Notes under the pieces: generated by a model
Seen by the model: the letters and a program-made list of their open reading frames with translations, nothing else
The model's database searches: none
What the model was told of the DNA's origin: nothing
NCBI RefSeq assembly: GCF_963929015.1
Contig: NZ_CAWVHE010000007.1
Coordinates: forward strand, 1-44,594
Direction of reading: 5' to 3'
Length of the DNA stretch: 44,594 bases
From: Merdimonas sp963929015
Lineage (GTDB): Bacteria; Bacillota; Clostridia; Lachnospirales; Lachnospiraceae
Translations under genes and position numbers: made by a program
In this document: piece by piece, positions 1 through 8,886 of the stretch
Position numbering within the stretch: the stretch's first letter is position 1
Layout: each line of letters opens with the position of its first letter

Positions 1-16
1 ACACTAGATCGCGTGT
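1..16 (+). other. Probable sequencing-library barcode, left end
   Basis: The first 16 bases (ACACTAGATCGCGTGT) recur as the reverse complement at the other end of the window. I recall this 16-mer as a PacBio sample barcode (bc1012, from memory). An in-frame TAG lies inside it, while the acetyltransferase reading frame is open immediately after it, as expected if genomic DNA begins at base 17. Confidence 0.85.
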
Positions 17-1246
17 TATATTGAGCGGATCACAGATAAAAAAAGAGACTATATGGAAATGCTGCTTCTGGCCGATCCGCAGGAAAGTATGATTGACAGA
101 TACCTGGATCAGGGCGAGATGTATGTGCTCTACGATCAGGGACGGGCGGTCACGGCTGCTGTGGTGACGGATCTTGGCGGCGGGAAGTGTGAGTTGAAAA
201 ATCTATCCACCATACCAGAAGAACAGCGCAAAGGATATGGCAGGTACATGATCCATTTCCTGTGCGAACATTACAGCGGCCGGTATGATCTGATGTATGT
301 GGGAACCGGCAACAGTCCGGACACCCTGGGATTTTATCATGCCTGCGGGTTTGTGAATTCCCATATTGTGGCAAATTTCTTTGTAGATAACTATAAGGAA
401 CCTATTTATGAAAACGGGATCCGCCTGACGGACATGATCTATCTGAAAAAGAAGCTGGATTCAGAACTGGACGTCAAGAAGGTGGTGGATCTGGCGGTAG
501 AGGCGGGCCGTATCCTGTTAAAGAACGGAGCCGAGATCTTTCGTGTGGAAGAGACCATGGATCGGATCTGCAAGAAATTTCATGTGGATTACGTGGATAC
601 CTTTACTTTGAGTCATGCCATTTTTATTACGGCGGAAAAAGGAATGAATGAAGTTTATACAAAAGTAAAGAATGTTCCACTTTCCGGCGCGCATCTGGGA
701 ATCGTCACCGAAGTCAATGCGCTTTCCAGAGAGATCAGCGCAGGGAAGATTGGAATCGATGAGGCGTGGGAGAAATTGCGGCAGATTGAAAAGATCCCGC
801 CGAAAAAAGGATATTTTCAGGTCCTTGCAGCCGGCGTGGGCAGTGCGGCGTTCGGATACCTTCTGGGCGCATCAGTGAACGAAAGCCTTGTCGCGTTTGG
901 GATCGGATGTCTGTTGTATCTCTGGGTATTATTTGCAAAGAAGCTGCACATGTCAAAGATTATCGTAAATATCGTGGGCGGCGCGCTGATCACTTTGCTG
1001 GCGGTTCTTGCGCTGCACATACCGGCTTTTGGAGTCGCAAGGCTGGATGGTATGATCGTGGGCGCGATCATGCCTCTGGTGCCTGGGCTTGCGTTTACCA
1101 ACGCGATCCGGGATATTGCGAACAGTGACTTTTTGTCGGGTACCGTGCGGATGATCGACGCCCTGATGGTATTTGTGTACATTGCGGTCGGCGTCGGTAC
1201 GATGCTTAGCATTTATAATAATATGATCGGAGGGATAGCAGTATGA
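17..1246 (+). CDS. GNAT acetyltransferase fused to ThrE-type threonine/serine exporter large domain (5' partial)
   Basis: The N-terminal ~130 residues read as a GNAT N-acetyltransferase: an acetyl-CoA loop RKGYGRYM, then a GNSPDTLGFYHACGF segment typical of the last strand and helix. After residues KKKLDSELDVKK the frame continues without a stop into a ThrE N-terminal domain (old DUF1212). That part has a soluble start (VDLAVEAGRILLKNGAEIFR, HAIFITAEKG) and about five hydrophobic segments, including MIVGAIMPLVPGLAFTNAIRD. ThrE proteins export threonine and serine as large-plus-small domain pairs, and the small subunit follows at once with an ATGA overlap. The frame is open from base 17, so only the first few codons are probably missing; an internal ATG at 53 is less likely to be the start. 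The fusion may be real, or a stop between two genes may have been lost through a read error. Domain calls are firm; the substrate of the GNAT part is unknown. Confidence 0.85.
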   Translation, partial: YIERITDKKRDYMEMLLLADPQESMIDRYLDQGEMYVLYDQGRAVTAAVVTDLGGGKCELKNLSTIPEEQRKGYGRYMIHFLCEHYSGRYDLMYVGTGNSPDTLGFYHACGFVNSHIVANFFVDNYKEPIYENGIRLTDMIYLKKKLDSELDVKKVVDLAVEAGRILLKNGAEIFRVEETMDRICKKFHVDYVDTFTLSHAIFITAEKGMNEVYTKVKNVPLSGAHLGIVTEVNALSREISAGKIGIDEAWEKLRQIEKIPPKKGYFQVLAAGVGSAAFGYLLGASVNESLVAFGIGCLLYLWVLFAKKLHMSKIIVNIVGGALITLLAVLALHIPAFGVARLDGMIVGAIMPLVPGLAFTNAIRDIANSDFLSGTVRMIDALMVFVYIAVGVGTMLSIYNNMIGGIAV

Positions 1247-1722
1247 TGGGAAATGCAGTCGCGAACCTGATCTGTCCGTTTCTTGGAACGGTTGCTTTTG
1301 CCGTACTGTTTAATGTCCCGAGAAAATATTATCTGGCAGGAGGACTGACCGGAACGGCAGGATGGCTGGCATATATTTCTATTTTGCATTTTGCTTCCGC
1401 TGCGATCGCGTCTTTTGTCGGAGCGTTTGTGGTGGTGTTTATATCCAGGATGCTGACTGTGCGGATGAAGTGCCCGATCACGGTATTCCTGATATCCGGT
1501 ATCTTTCCTCTGGTGCCGGGAGCCGGTGTTTATTATACGGCCTATTACCTTGTGACCGACCAGATTGCTCTGGCAGGGGAAAGAGGGCTGGGGGCTCTGA
1601 AGATCGCCTTTGCGATCGTCCTTGGCATAGCATTTGTGGTTTCCATTCCAAGAGAGGTCTTTCAGGGACAGTATTGGAGAAATAGAAAAACAGAAAAGAT
1701 GAGAACAGGAGAGAAACAATGA
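1243..1722 (+). CDS. Threonine/serine exporter small subunit (ThrE C-terminal domain, DUF3815/YjjB-like)
   Basis: A 159-residue membrane protein with four to five hydrophobic segments and the signature SGIFPLVPGAGVYYTAYYLV, which mirrors the PLVPG motif of the upstream large domain. Two-gene ThrE exporters (YjjP plus YjjB-like) assemble in the inner membrane to export threonine and serine. The start codon overlaps the upstream stop as ATGA, and the stop overlaps the gltX start the same way, so the three genes are probably translationally coupled. A basic tail (RNRKTEKMRTGEKQ) closes the protein. The family call is confident; actual transport substrates are inferred from the family. Confidence 0.88.
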   Translation: MMGNAVANLICPFLGTVAFAVLFNVPRKYYLAGGLTGTAGWLAYISILHFASAAIASFVGAFVVVFISRMLTVRMKCPITVFLISGIFPLVPGAGVYYTAYYLVTDQIALAGERGLGALKIAFAIVLGIAFVVSIPREVFQGQYWRNRKTEKMRTGEKQ

Positions 1723-3179
1723 AAAGAGTAAGAACAAGATTTGCGCCCAGTCCGACAGGACGGATGCATGTGGGAAATTTAAGAACAGCGCTGTACGCGT
1801 ATCTGATCGCAAAGCACGAGGGAGGAGACTTCATTCTCCGGATTGAGGATACCGATCAGGAGCGTTTCATGGAAGGGGCTCTGGATATCATCTATCATAC
1901 GCTGGAAGAGACAGGACTCGTTCATGATGAGGGACCGGACAAAGACGGCGGCGTGGGACCTTATGTACAGAGTGAGCGAAATCAGTCCGGCCTGTATCTG
2001 GAATACGCAAAGCAGCTGATCGAACAGGGAAATGCCTATTACTGCTTCTGCGACAAAGAACGTCTGGATTCCCTGAAAACAAAGGTGGCGGACGGAGAAG
2101 GCCCGGAGATTGTAGTATATGACAAACACTGTCTGGGACTTTCCAAAGAAGAAGTAGAGGCAAATCTGGCGGCAGGCAAGCCCTATGTAATCCGTTTTAA
2201 CATGCCGACAGAAGGAGAGACCACTTTTCACGACGAGATCTACGGAGACATCACGGTTCCCAACAATGAACTGGAGGATCTGATCCTGATCAAGTCCGAC
2301 GGATATCCGACCTATAATTTTGCCAATGTTATTGACGATCACCTGATGGGCATCACCCATGTGGTGCGGGGAAATGAATACCTGTCCTCCGCGCCCAAGT
2401 ACAACAAGATCTATGAGGCGTTCGGCTGGGAAGTGCCGGTTTATGTACACTGTCCGCTGATCACCGATGAGACTCACAAGAAACTGAGTAAGCGCTGCGG
2501 ACATTCTTCCTATGAAGATCTGATCGAGCAGGGATTTGTAACAGAAGCAGTGGTAAACTATGTGGCTTTGCTTGGCTGGTGTCCGGAAGGAACAAAAGAG
2601 ATCTTTTCTCTGGAAGAACTGGTGAAAGAATTTGACTACCGCCACATGAGCAAGTCTCCGGCTGTCTTTGATATTGTGAAACTGAAATGGATGAACGGCG
2701 AATATCTGAAAGCCATGGATTTTGACCGTTTCTACGAAATGGCAGAGCCTTACATCAAAGCTGTAGTAAAAAGAGACTGTGATCTGAAGAAAATCGCGGC
2801 GCTGGTAAAGACCAGGATTGAGATCTTCCCGGATATTACCGAACAGATCGACTTTTTTGAAGAACTGCCGGATTATGACGTGTCCATGTACTGTCATAAA
2901 AAGATGAAGACCAATGAGGAAAATTCTCTGAAGGTATTGCAGGATGTCCTGCCGCTTCTGGAAAACCAGGAAGACTTCAGCAACGACGCGTTGTTTGAAC
3001 TTCTGAAAGGATATGTGGATGAGACAGGGGTAAAGACAGGATTTGTAATGTGGCCGGTGCGGACCGCTGTGTCCGGCAAACAGAATACGCCGGGCGGCGC
3101 GACAGAGATCATGGAGATCCTTGGAAAAGAAGAGTCTCTTAGACGGATCCGCAAAGGCATTGAATTATTGACAAAGTAA
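1719..3179 (+). CDS. gltX: Glutamyl-tRNA synthetase
   Basis: A 486-residue class I aminoacyl-tRNA synthetase that charges tRNA-Glu (and perhaps tRNA-Gln in an amidotransferase pathway) in the cytoplasm. The HIGH-type motif is visible near the N-terminus (FAPSPTGRMHVGNLRTALY), and the KMSKS-type loop appears as THKKLSKRCGH about midway. DTDQERFMEGALDII is characteristic of the Glu/Gln group, and the C-terminal half is the usual helical anticodon-binding region. Length is normal for bacterial GltX. The start overlaps the upstream ThrE stop by four bases; the next gene starts 10 bases after the stop, so it sits inside a compact operon. No T-box or other leader is possible in the overlap. Confidence 0.97.
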   Translation: MKRVRTRFAPSPTGRMHVGNLRTALYAYLIAKHEGGDFILRIEDTDQERFMEGALDIIYHTLEETGLVHDEGPDKDGGVGPYVQSERNQSGLYLEYAKQLIEQGNAYYCFCDKERLDSLKTKVADGEGPEIVVYDKHCLGLSKEEVEANLAAGKPYVIRFNMPTEGETTFHDEIYGDITVPNNELEDLILIKSDGYPTYNFANVIDDHLMGITHVVRGNEYLSSAPKYNKIYEAFGWEVPVYVHCPLITDETHKKLSKRCGHSSYEDLIEQGFVTEAVVNYVALLGWCPEGTKEIFSLEELVKEFDYRHMSKSPAVFDIVKLKWMNGEYLKAMDFDRFYEMAEPYIKAVVKRDCDLKKIAALVKTRIEIFPDITEQIDFFEELPDYDVSMYCHKKMKTNEENSLKVLQDVLPLLENQEDFSNDALFELLKGYVDETGVKTGFVMWPVRTAVSGKQNTPGGATEIMEILGKEESLRRIRKGIELLTK

Positions 3180-3189
3180 GGGGAATTTC

Positions 3190-5029
3190 ATGAGTTTAAA
3201 TCAGGCTCAGACAGAGGCGGTCGCCCATCACCGGGGACCTTGTATGGTCCTTGCCGGTCCCGGTTCCGGGAAAACTCTTACCATTGTAAAAAGAATTGAA
3301 TATCTGATCCAGACGTATAAGGTAAGGCCAGAAGAAATTCTGGTCATTACCTTTACGAAGTATGCAGCCAGGGAGATGAGGGAGCGTTTCATCGCCCTGA
3401 AAAAAACCGGGCAGGGAACGGTGACCTTTGGCACCTTTCACGGGATCTATTATGGCATCCTGAAGTGGGCATACGGGATCCGGCAGATGGATCTTCTGCC
3501 GGAGGACCAGAAGGCGGAACTGATCCGTCTGGCTATGGAGGACGCCGGATGGGAAGAAACGGGCGAAGCGGAATCACAGAAAGAACAGATTCGGGAACTG
3601 GCAGAGGAGATCGCTTCTTTGAAGAATCAGGCGGTCCCGGCAGAATCCTTTTCTCCGGCATCCTGTGAAAAAGACAGGTTTCTTAAGATCTACCAGGCCT
3701 ATGAATCCAGAAAAGACAGCTGTCATAAGATCGATTTTGAAGATATGCTGATCCGCTGCAGGGATCTTTTCCTGCAAAGACCGGATATCCTGAAAAAATG
3801 GCAGGAAAAATTCCGGTACATCCTGGTGGATGAATTTCAGGATATCAATCAGGTACAGTATGACGTGATCCGTATGCTGGCTTCGCCGGAGGATAATCTC
3901 TTCGTGGTGGGAGACGACGACCAGTCCATCTATGGGTTCCGGGGAGCCAGGCCCGGCGTGATGCGGCAGTTTATGAAGGATTATCCGGGGGCCAGAACCG
4001 TTCTTCTGGATATCAATTACCGTTCTACCGGTAATATTGTAAAAAGCGCCCTCCGGGTGATAGGAAGGAACCAAAACCGGTATGATAAGAAGATCCGGGC
4101 TCTGGCGGGAACCGGGGAAACAGTCCATGTGCAGGAGGTAAAAGACCCACTGGAAGAAAGCAGATATGTGGCGGAGGAGATCAAAAAACGGCTGGAGCAA
4201 AGCATCCGTCCCTCCCGGATCGCGGTCCTGTACCGGACCAATGTAGACGCAAGGGCTTTATCCGAGACACTGACGGAATATCAGATCCCTTTTTTCATGC
4301 GGGAGAAGATCCGCAATATCTATGACCATATGACTGCCGTTGATATCAGCAGTTATTTTCATCTGGCAATGGGAGACCGGCAGAGGAAATATTTCCTGCA
4401 GGTGGCAAACCGTCCCAACCGCTACATCGGGAGAGACGCCATGAAGGAACCGGACATTTCCTATGAGTCGCTCCGGAACTTTTACTGTGACAAAGAGTGG
4501 ATGATGGACCGGATCGACCAGTGGGAGTGGGACATGAAGATGCTGAACGGGGAAAACGCCGTTCGCAGCCATTCAGTATATCCGCAAAAGCATAGGATAT
4601 GATGAATTCCTGAAAGGGTATGCAGAGTTTAAAGGACTGGATAAAGAGGAGCTTTTTGGGGCGCTGGATGAGATCCAGCAGGCCGCGAAGCAATACAAAG
4701 ATTTGGAAAGCTGGTTTGCCCATGTGGAAGATTACCGGAAAGCGCTTGGAGCGCAGAAGCAGGAAGGGGCTGACGAAAACAGCATCCGGCTGATGACGGT
4801 CCATGGCGCGAAGGGGCTGGAATACGATACTGTGTTTCTGATCCATGCCAACGAAGGGTGCATTCCTTATAAAAAGGCAAAAACACCGGAAGAGATTGAA
4901 GAAGAGCGGAGGCTTTTCTATGTGGCCATGACAAGGGCCAGGAAGAAACTGACCATCAGTTATGTGAAAGAAAAAAACGGAAAGGAACAGCGTCCTTCCC
5001 GTTTCGCAGAGGAATTATTCCTCGTCTAA
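3190..5029 (+). CDS. UvrD/Rep-family ATP-dependent DNA helicase, frameshifted by one base
   Basis: A superfamily 1A helicase of about 612 residues after correction. Walker A is AGPGSGKT (residues 22-29), Walker B/motif II is DEFQD (214-218), motif III is GDDDQSIYGFRG, and motifs V and VI are VHGAKGLEYDTVFLIH and FYVAMTRARKKL. The frame breaks near 4549-4556 (GGGGAAAA). Removing one G restores a continuous protein through KMLNGKTPFAAIQYIRKS, so the two halves are one gene. It is somewhat shorter than classic PcrA/UvrD (~720), so I do not assign pcrA. The start has AGGGGAATTTC upstream. Its 3' end overlaps the convergent DUF1292 gene by 15 bases. The likely role is DNA repair or replication-restart unwinding. 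The break is probably a homopolymer read error. Confidence 0.9.
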
Positions 5030-5302
5030 GTCTTCAAACTCCTGGGTGTCCATCCACTCGTCAAACGCATCAGCGACGGCTTCGTATTCGTCGTCATCCT
5101 CGATGTTCTCAAGCTCCGGCTCTTCTTCGCCGTGGTCGATGTAGCGGTAAAGATATACATCGCCATCCTGCGGTTCGCCGTCGGCTCCCAGGGGAAGAAG
5201 GGCGATATAATCCTTTTCGCCTGCGGAAAAGATGGTGAGGACGGCGCATTCCACTACTTCATCGTTATCCAGAGTCAGTGTGACTGTCATATACTCATCC
5301 AT
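5015..5302 (-). CDS. DUF1292 family protein
   Basis: A 95-residue acidic cytoplasmic protein. MTVTLTLDNDEVVECAVLTIF followed by KDYIALLPL and GDVYLYRY matches the small DUF1292 (YrzB-like) family of Firmicutes, whose function is unknown. The rest is a very acidic C-terminal tail ending EFEDLDEE. I chose the ATG at 5302 because GGAGA lies about nine bases upstream and the family normally starts just before the first strand; the longer upstream extension has no family similarity. It converges with, and overlaps by 15 bases, the helicase gene. Confidence 0.85.
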   Translation of the reverse strand: MDEYMTVTLTLDNDEVVECAVLTIFSAGEKDYIALLPLGADGEPQDGDVYLYRYIDHGEEEPELENIEDDDEYEAVADAFDEWMDTQEFEDLDEE

Positions 5303-5335
5303 GGTATGAATCTCCTTTGTTTTGTAGATACTCTT

Positions 5336-5364
5336 AATGTAACAAAGGAACGGAGAAAAAGCAA
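5336..5364 (-). promoter_or_regulatory. Candidate SigA promoter for the DUF1292 gene
   Basis: On the minus strand TTGCTT (5359-5364) and TACATT (5336-5341) are separated by exactly 17 bases, about 35 bases upstream of the DUF1292 start. This is a reasonable vegetative promoter by eye. Confidence 0.5.
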
Positions 5365-5444
5365 GAATGAAGAGTGGTAAATTTATCGAAAATAGTGTAA
5401 AATAACCATAAGTATGTGCGGCAGATGCACAGGGAGGAATCGAG

Positions 5445-6458
5445 ATGTTAAAAAAAAGAATGTATATGGTCCTGGCGTTAATACTCGCCTGTGTGTTTCT
5501 TTTTTCCGGATGTAAACAGAATGTAGGAACACCGGAGGACAATGCTCTGCCGGAAGAAGAGCAGGGGACAGAGGATGGAGACGAAGAAAGCGAAGATACA
5601 TATGTCTTTGGTTTTACTGCCATTGATATGGAGAATCCTTACTTCATCACACTTGAGGCTGCCATCCGGGAAGTGATCGAGGAGCATGATTATCAGATGA
5701 TTACCAAGGATCCTGCTTCAGATCCGGAACTTCAGGCTTCCCAGATACAGGAAATGATCCGGGAAGGCGTGGACGCAGTATTTGTCTGCCCCGTGGACTG
5801 GGAGCAGATCACGCCCTCGCTGGAAGCGCTGAAAGAAGCAGGCGTTGCCATCATCAATGTAGATACGCAGGTGAAAGAGATGGGGTATGTAGACGCCTAT
5901 GTAGGATCGGACAACTACGAGGCCGGCTATATCTGCGGTCAGGATCTGGTGGAAAAGTGTCCGGATGGAGGGACTGTTGCGATCTTAGAATGTCCGACCC
6001 AGAATTCCATCAATGACCGCATCACCGGATTTGAAGAGGCGCTGGCGGATGCAGACAGTGGATTTGTGGTTGTTGCAAGGGAAGATACCAATGGAGAATT
6101 TGAGAAAGCGCTGGAAGCTTCCAAACAGATCTTTGAGGAGTATCCTGATGTGACTGCCGTGATGTGCGGCAATGACCAGCTGGCAGTAGGCGCCAAGACC
6201 GCGGCGAATCTTGCAGAGTTAAACCAGGTGATCATCTATGGAGTGGACGGTTCACCGGATATTAAAAAAGAGCTGAAAAAGGCAGGAAACCAGATTGCAG
6301 GAACTGCGGCTCAGTCTCCCATTAACATGGGAAAGACCGCCGCGCAGACCGGGATCAACATACTGGAAGGAAAAGATTATGATACAGAGATTTATGAAGA
6401 AGTGTTCATGATCGATGCAGAAAATGTAGATATGTATGGCGTAGACGGATGGCAGTAG
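5445..6458 (+). CDS. Sugar-type ABC transporter substrate-binding lipoprotein (RbsB-like)
   Basis: A 337-residue secreted lipoprotein. It has a basic start (MLKKR), a hydrophobic stretch and a lipobox LFSGC with Cys23 as the expected lipidation site, then an acidic linker of about 35 residues. The body is a periplasmic-binding type 4 fold of the ribose/galactose family: VFGFTAIDMENPYFITLE, QASQIQEMIREGVDAVFVCP, NVDTQV, YVGSDNYEAGYICGQDL, MCGNDQLAVGAKTA and GVDGSPDI are all recognisable. Such proteins deliver sugars to ABC permeases or chemoreceptors on the cell surface. No permease or ATPase gene is next to it; the next gene, 37 bases downstream, is a GH13-like protein. GGGAGG precedes the start. 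The ligand cannot be read from sequence. Confidence 0.9.
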   Translation: MLKKRMYMVLALILACVFLFSGCKQNVGTPEDNALPEEEQGTEDGDEESEDTYVFGFTAIDMENPYFITLEAAIREVIEEHDYQMITKDPASDPELQASQIQEMIREGVDAVFVCPVDWEQITPSLEALKEAGVAIINVDTQVKEMGYVDAYVGSDNYEAGYICGQDLVEKCPDGGTVAILECPTQNSINDRITGFEEALADADSGFVVVAREDTNGEFEKALEASKQIFEEYPDVTAVMCGNDQLAVGAKTAANLAELNQVIIYGVDGSPDIKKELKKAGNQIAGTAAQSPINMGKTAAQTGINILEGKDYDTEIYEEVFMIDAENVDMYGVDGWQ

Positions 6459-6495
6459 AAAAGATACGAAATGACGGAACAGAGAGGGCAGACAG

Positions 6496-8193
6496 ATGAG
6501 AGCAGAGAAAGGAAAACCATTACCGCTTGGCGTTAGTGTTTCGGAAGGAGAAGTGAATTTCTCCATTGCAGTTCCTGAAGGGAAGCGGTGTGAGCTGCTT
6601 CTTTATGAGGCGGGAAGGAACAGACCCATCCGGTGCTTTGAGATGAACGAGTCTATTGGAGAAGTGCGTTTCCTGAAGCTGACCGGACTGGATCCGGAGA
6701 ATTATGAATATAATTACCGGATTGAGGATGAGATTGTAACAGATCCTCTTGCACGCGCGCTTGCCGGACGGGAAACCTGGGGAAAAGAGAGGAGCCTGGC
6801 TAAGCATGAGATCCGGGGCGTGCTGGGAGAGAAGGAATATGACTGGGAAGGGGACAGGCCTTTGCATCTGCCGGAGCATCTGGTGGTTTCCTACAGTCTC
6901 CATGTCCGTGGATTTACCAGACATTCTTCCTCTCTGGCAAAGTACCGGGGCACTTTTGAAGGGGTCGTGGAAAAGATCCCTTATCTTGTGGATCTCGGGA
7001 TCAATCAGATCCACTGCATGCCGGTATATGAGTTTGAAGAAAACGGGGAAAAGACCAATTACTGGGGATATGGTCCGGCCTGGTTTTTTGCGCCCAAAAG
7101 TGCTTATTCTGCCTGCGGAGACGGACGGAAATCTTTAAAAGACATGGTAAAAGCCTGTCATACGTCCGGAATTGAAGTTATCCTGGAGATGCCTTTTACC
7201 GGCGATATGCAGGGACAGCTCATGACAGAGTGTCTTCGATACTATTGCCTGGAATATCATGTAGATGGATTTATCCTGAATCCATATACGGCGCCTGTGG
7301 AAGAAATCCTTGCCGACCCTCTTCTGAAAGGAACCCGTATCCTGACTCACGATTCCGGTTATCAGACCGTGATGCGCCGGTTCCTGAAAGGAGACGAAGG
7401 GATGGTCCGTGATGTGATCTACTGGCTGAAACATCAGTCACAGAAAGACGGCCATTTTAATGCAGTCACAGAACAGTGCGGTTTTACGCTTCAGGATCTG
7501 GTTTCCTATGATGGAAAACACAATGAAGCAAACGGGGAAGATAATCAGGATGGCCCTGATTATAATTACAGCTGGAACTGCGGGGCGGAAGGTCCTTCCC
7601 GGAAGAAGGCGGTGACAGAACTGCGGAAAAATCAGGTGAGAAACGCCTTCCTTTTGCTGCTCACTTCACAGGGGGTTCCCTGCATTCTGGGCGGCGACGA
7701 GTTCGGAAACAGCCAGATGGGCAACAACAATGTATATTGTCAGGATAACCCGGTGGGATGGCTGAACTGGACGGGATGGAAAAGTCATCCGGAACTGCCT
7801 GCGTTTGTAAAAGAACTGATTGCGTTTCGGAAAAGGCATCCGGTTCTTTGTCCGGAGAAAGAGATGACAGGGATGAGCTATGGGAATAAAGGCGTCCCGG
7901 ATGTGTCTTATCACGGAGAGAATGCCTGGAAAGTCCCGGTTGAAATATCCAGCAGACAGCTGGGCGTGTTCTATAACGGGAAGGACAGGAACGATCAGGA
8001 AGAGAGTCTGTTTATCGCTTATAATATGCACTGGCTGGAACATGCCTTTGCGCTGCCGGCTCTTCCAAAAGGGAAAAAATGGTATCGGGCGGTCTCTTCC
8101 GGCGAGGGTGTGCTGGAAACACCTCTGGAGGTCGAAGACCAGAGGATCACAGAGATCCAGGCAAGGACCATTGCTGTTTTTGTAGGAAGGTAA
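6496..8193 (+). CDS. GlgX/isoamylase-like GH13 protein lacking all catalytic residues
   Basis: A 565-residue protein. An N-terminal CBM48-like beta domain (~1-110) is followed by a GH13 barrel related to glycogen debranching enzyme GlgX; YWGYGPAWFFAP, HNEANGEDNQDG, GGDEFGNSQMGNNNVYCQDN and VGWLNW align well. The four catalytic regions are degenerate. The region I VLNH equivalent reads LEMPFTG. In region II the nucleophile Asp is Asn262 (VDGFILNPY). The region III acid/base Glu aligns with His285 (ILTHDSGYQ). Region IV HDGFTL reads QCGFTL, with Cys328 for Asp. The segment between regions I and II is also shortened. GH13 chemistry needs all three carboxylates, so I infer a glycan-binding or regulatory pseudoenzyme, perhaps cytoplasmic because no signal peptide is visible. 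It follows an orphan sugar-binding lipoprotein and precedes traX by 7 bases. Confidence 0.88.
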   Translation: MRAEKGKPLPLGVSVSEGEVNFSIAVPEGKRCELLLYEAGRNRPIRCFEMNESIGEVRFLKLTGLDPENYEYNYRIEDEIVTDPLARALAGRETWGKERSLAKHEIRGVLGEKEYDWEGDRPLHLPEHLVVSYSLHVRGFTRHSSSLAKYRGTFEGVVEKIPYLVDLGINQIHCMPVYEFEENGEKTNYWGYGPAWFFAPKSAYSACGDGRKSLKDMVKACHTSGIEVILEMPFTGDMQGQLMTECLRYYCLEYHVDGFILNPYTAPVEEILADPLLKGTRILTHDSGYQTVMRRFLKGDEGMVRDVIYWLKHQSQKDGHFNAVTEQCGFTLQDLVSYDGKHNEANGEDNQDGPDYNYSWNCGAEGPSRKKAVTELRKNQVRNAFLLLLTSQGVPCILGGDEFGNSQMGNNNVYCQDNPVGWLNWTGWKSHPELPAFVKELIAFRKRHPVLCPEKEMTGMSYGNKGVPDVSYHGENAWKVPVEISSRQLGVFYNGKDRNDQEESLFIAYNMHWLEHAFALPALPKGKKWYRAVSSGEGVLETPLEVEDQRITEIQARTIAVFVGR

Positions 8194-8200
8194 ATAGTAA

Positions 8201-8875
8201 ATGAAAAAGATGGAAAAAATCGCCTGTCTGAATGGATTTCATCTGAAATGTATTGCCATCCTGTCGATGGCGGTGGATCACACAGGGGCGGTTCTGTTTC
8301 CCGGAGAACTGTGGTTTCGTTATGTGGGGCGTCTTGCATTTCCTGTTTTTTGTTTTTTGATCGTAGAAGGCTTCCGGCATACCCATGATGTATACAGATA
8401 TATGACGCGGCTCGCAGTGTTTGCGCTTTTGTCGGAAATACCATACGACCTGGCTTTTCGGGGTATTTTTCTGGAAGGAGATTACCAGAATGTATTTTTT
8501 ACCCTGCTGATAGGTATTGGCATGATGAAACTCTTGTCCATGACAGCTCTTTGGCCGGAGAAGGTGGTTATCGTCCTTTTTGCCATGTGGCTCTCTGTGA
8601 TCGTGAGAAGTGATTATAACTATCGGGGGATCCTTCTGATCTTTATGTTTTATGTATTTCGGGAACAAAGAGTTTTTGCCGCTGCGGCAGGCGGACTCTG
8701 GAACTTTCTGTACCAGGGCGTCATTCAGAGATACGGCGTTATATCTGTCATTCCGATCCTTCTTTATAACGGGAAACCGGGAAGACGGATGAAATATTTC
8801 TTTTATATTTTTTATCCGGCTCATCTTTTGCTGCTTTATGGGATCAGCAGAGTGGTTGCCGGATCATGGCAGTGA
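8201..8875 (+). CDS. TraX family membrane protein
   Basis: A 224-residue integral membrane protein with roughly seven hydrophobic stretches. The N-terminus HLKCIAILSMAVDHTGAVLFP, then RYVGRLAFPVFCFLIVEGF and LLSEIPYDLAF, is the TraX family signature. The founding member acetylates F-pilin, but most Firmicute members are chromosomal and of unknown acyl-transfer role. No conjugation genes are nearby, so a pilus role is unlikely. It starts 7 bases after the GH13-like gene and overlaps or abuts the next one, suggesting co-transcription. Confidence 0.85.
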   Translation: MKKMEKIACLNGFHLKCIAILSMAVDHTGAVLFPGELWFRYVGRLAFPVFCFLIVEGFRHTHDVYRYMTRLAVFALLSEIPYDLAFRGIFLEGDYQNVFFTLLIGIGMMKLLSMTALWPEKVVIVLFAMWLSVIVRSDYNYRGILLIFMFYVFREQRVFAAAAGGLWNFLYQGVIQRYGVISVIPILLYNGKPGRRMKYFFYIFYPAHLLLLYGISRVVAGSWQ

Positions 8876-8886
8876 GGAAAGGACGG

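Noticed and set aside
1779..2897. A 372-codon open frame on the minus strand across gltX
   Set aside because: It lies wholly inside a textbook gltX, shows no recognisable family, and has no ribosome-binding site; it is a codon-bias shadow.
8201..8875. Conjugation locus suggested by TraX
   Set aside because: No relaxase, coupling protein or pilus genes nearby; TraX-like proteins are common chromosomal genes in Firmicutes.
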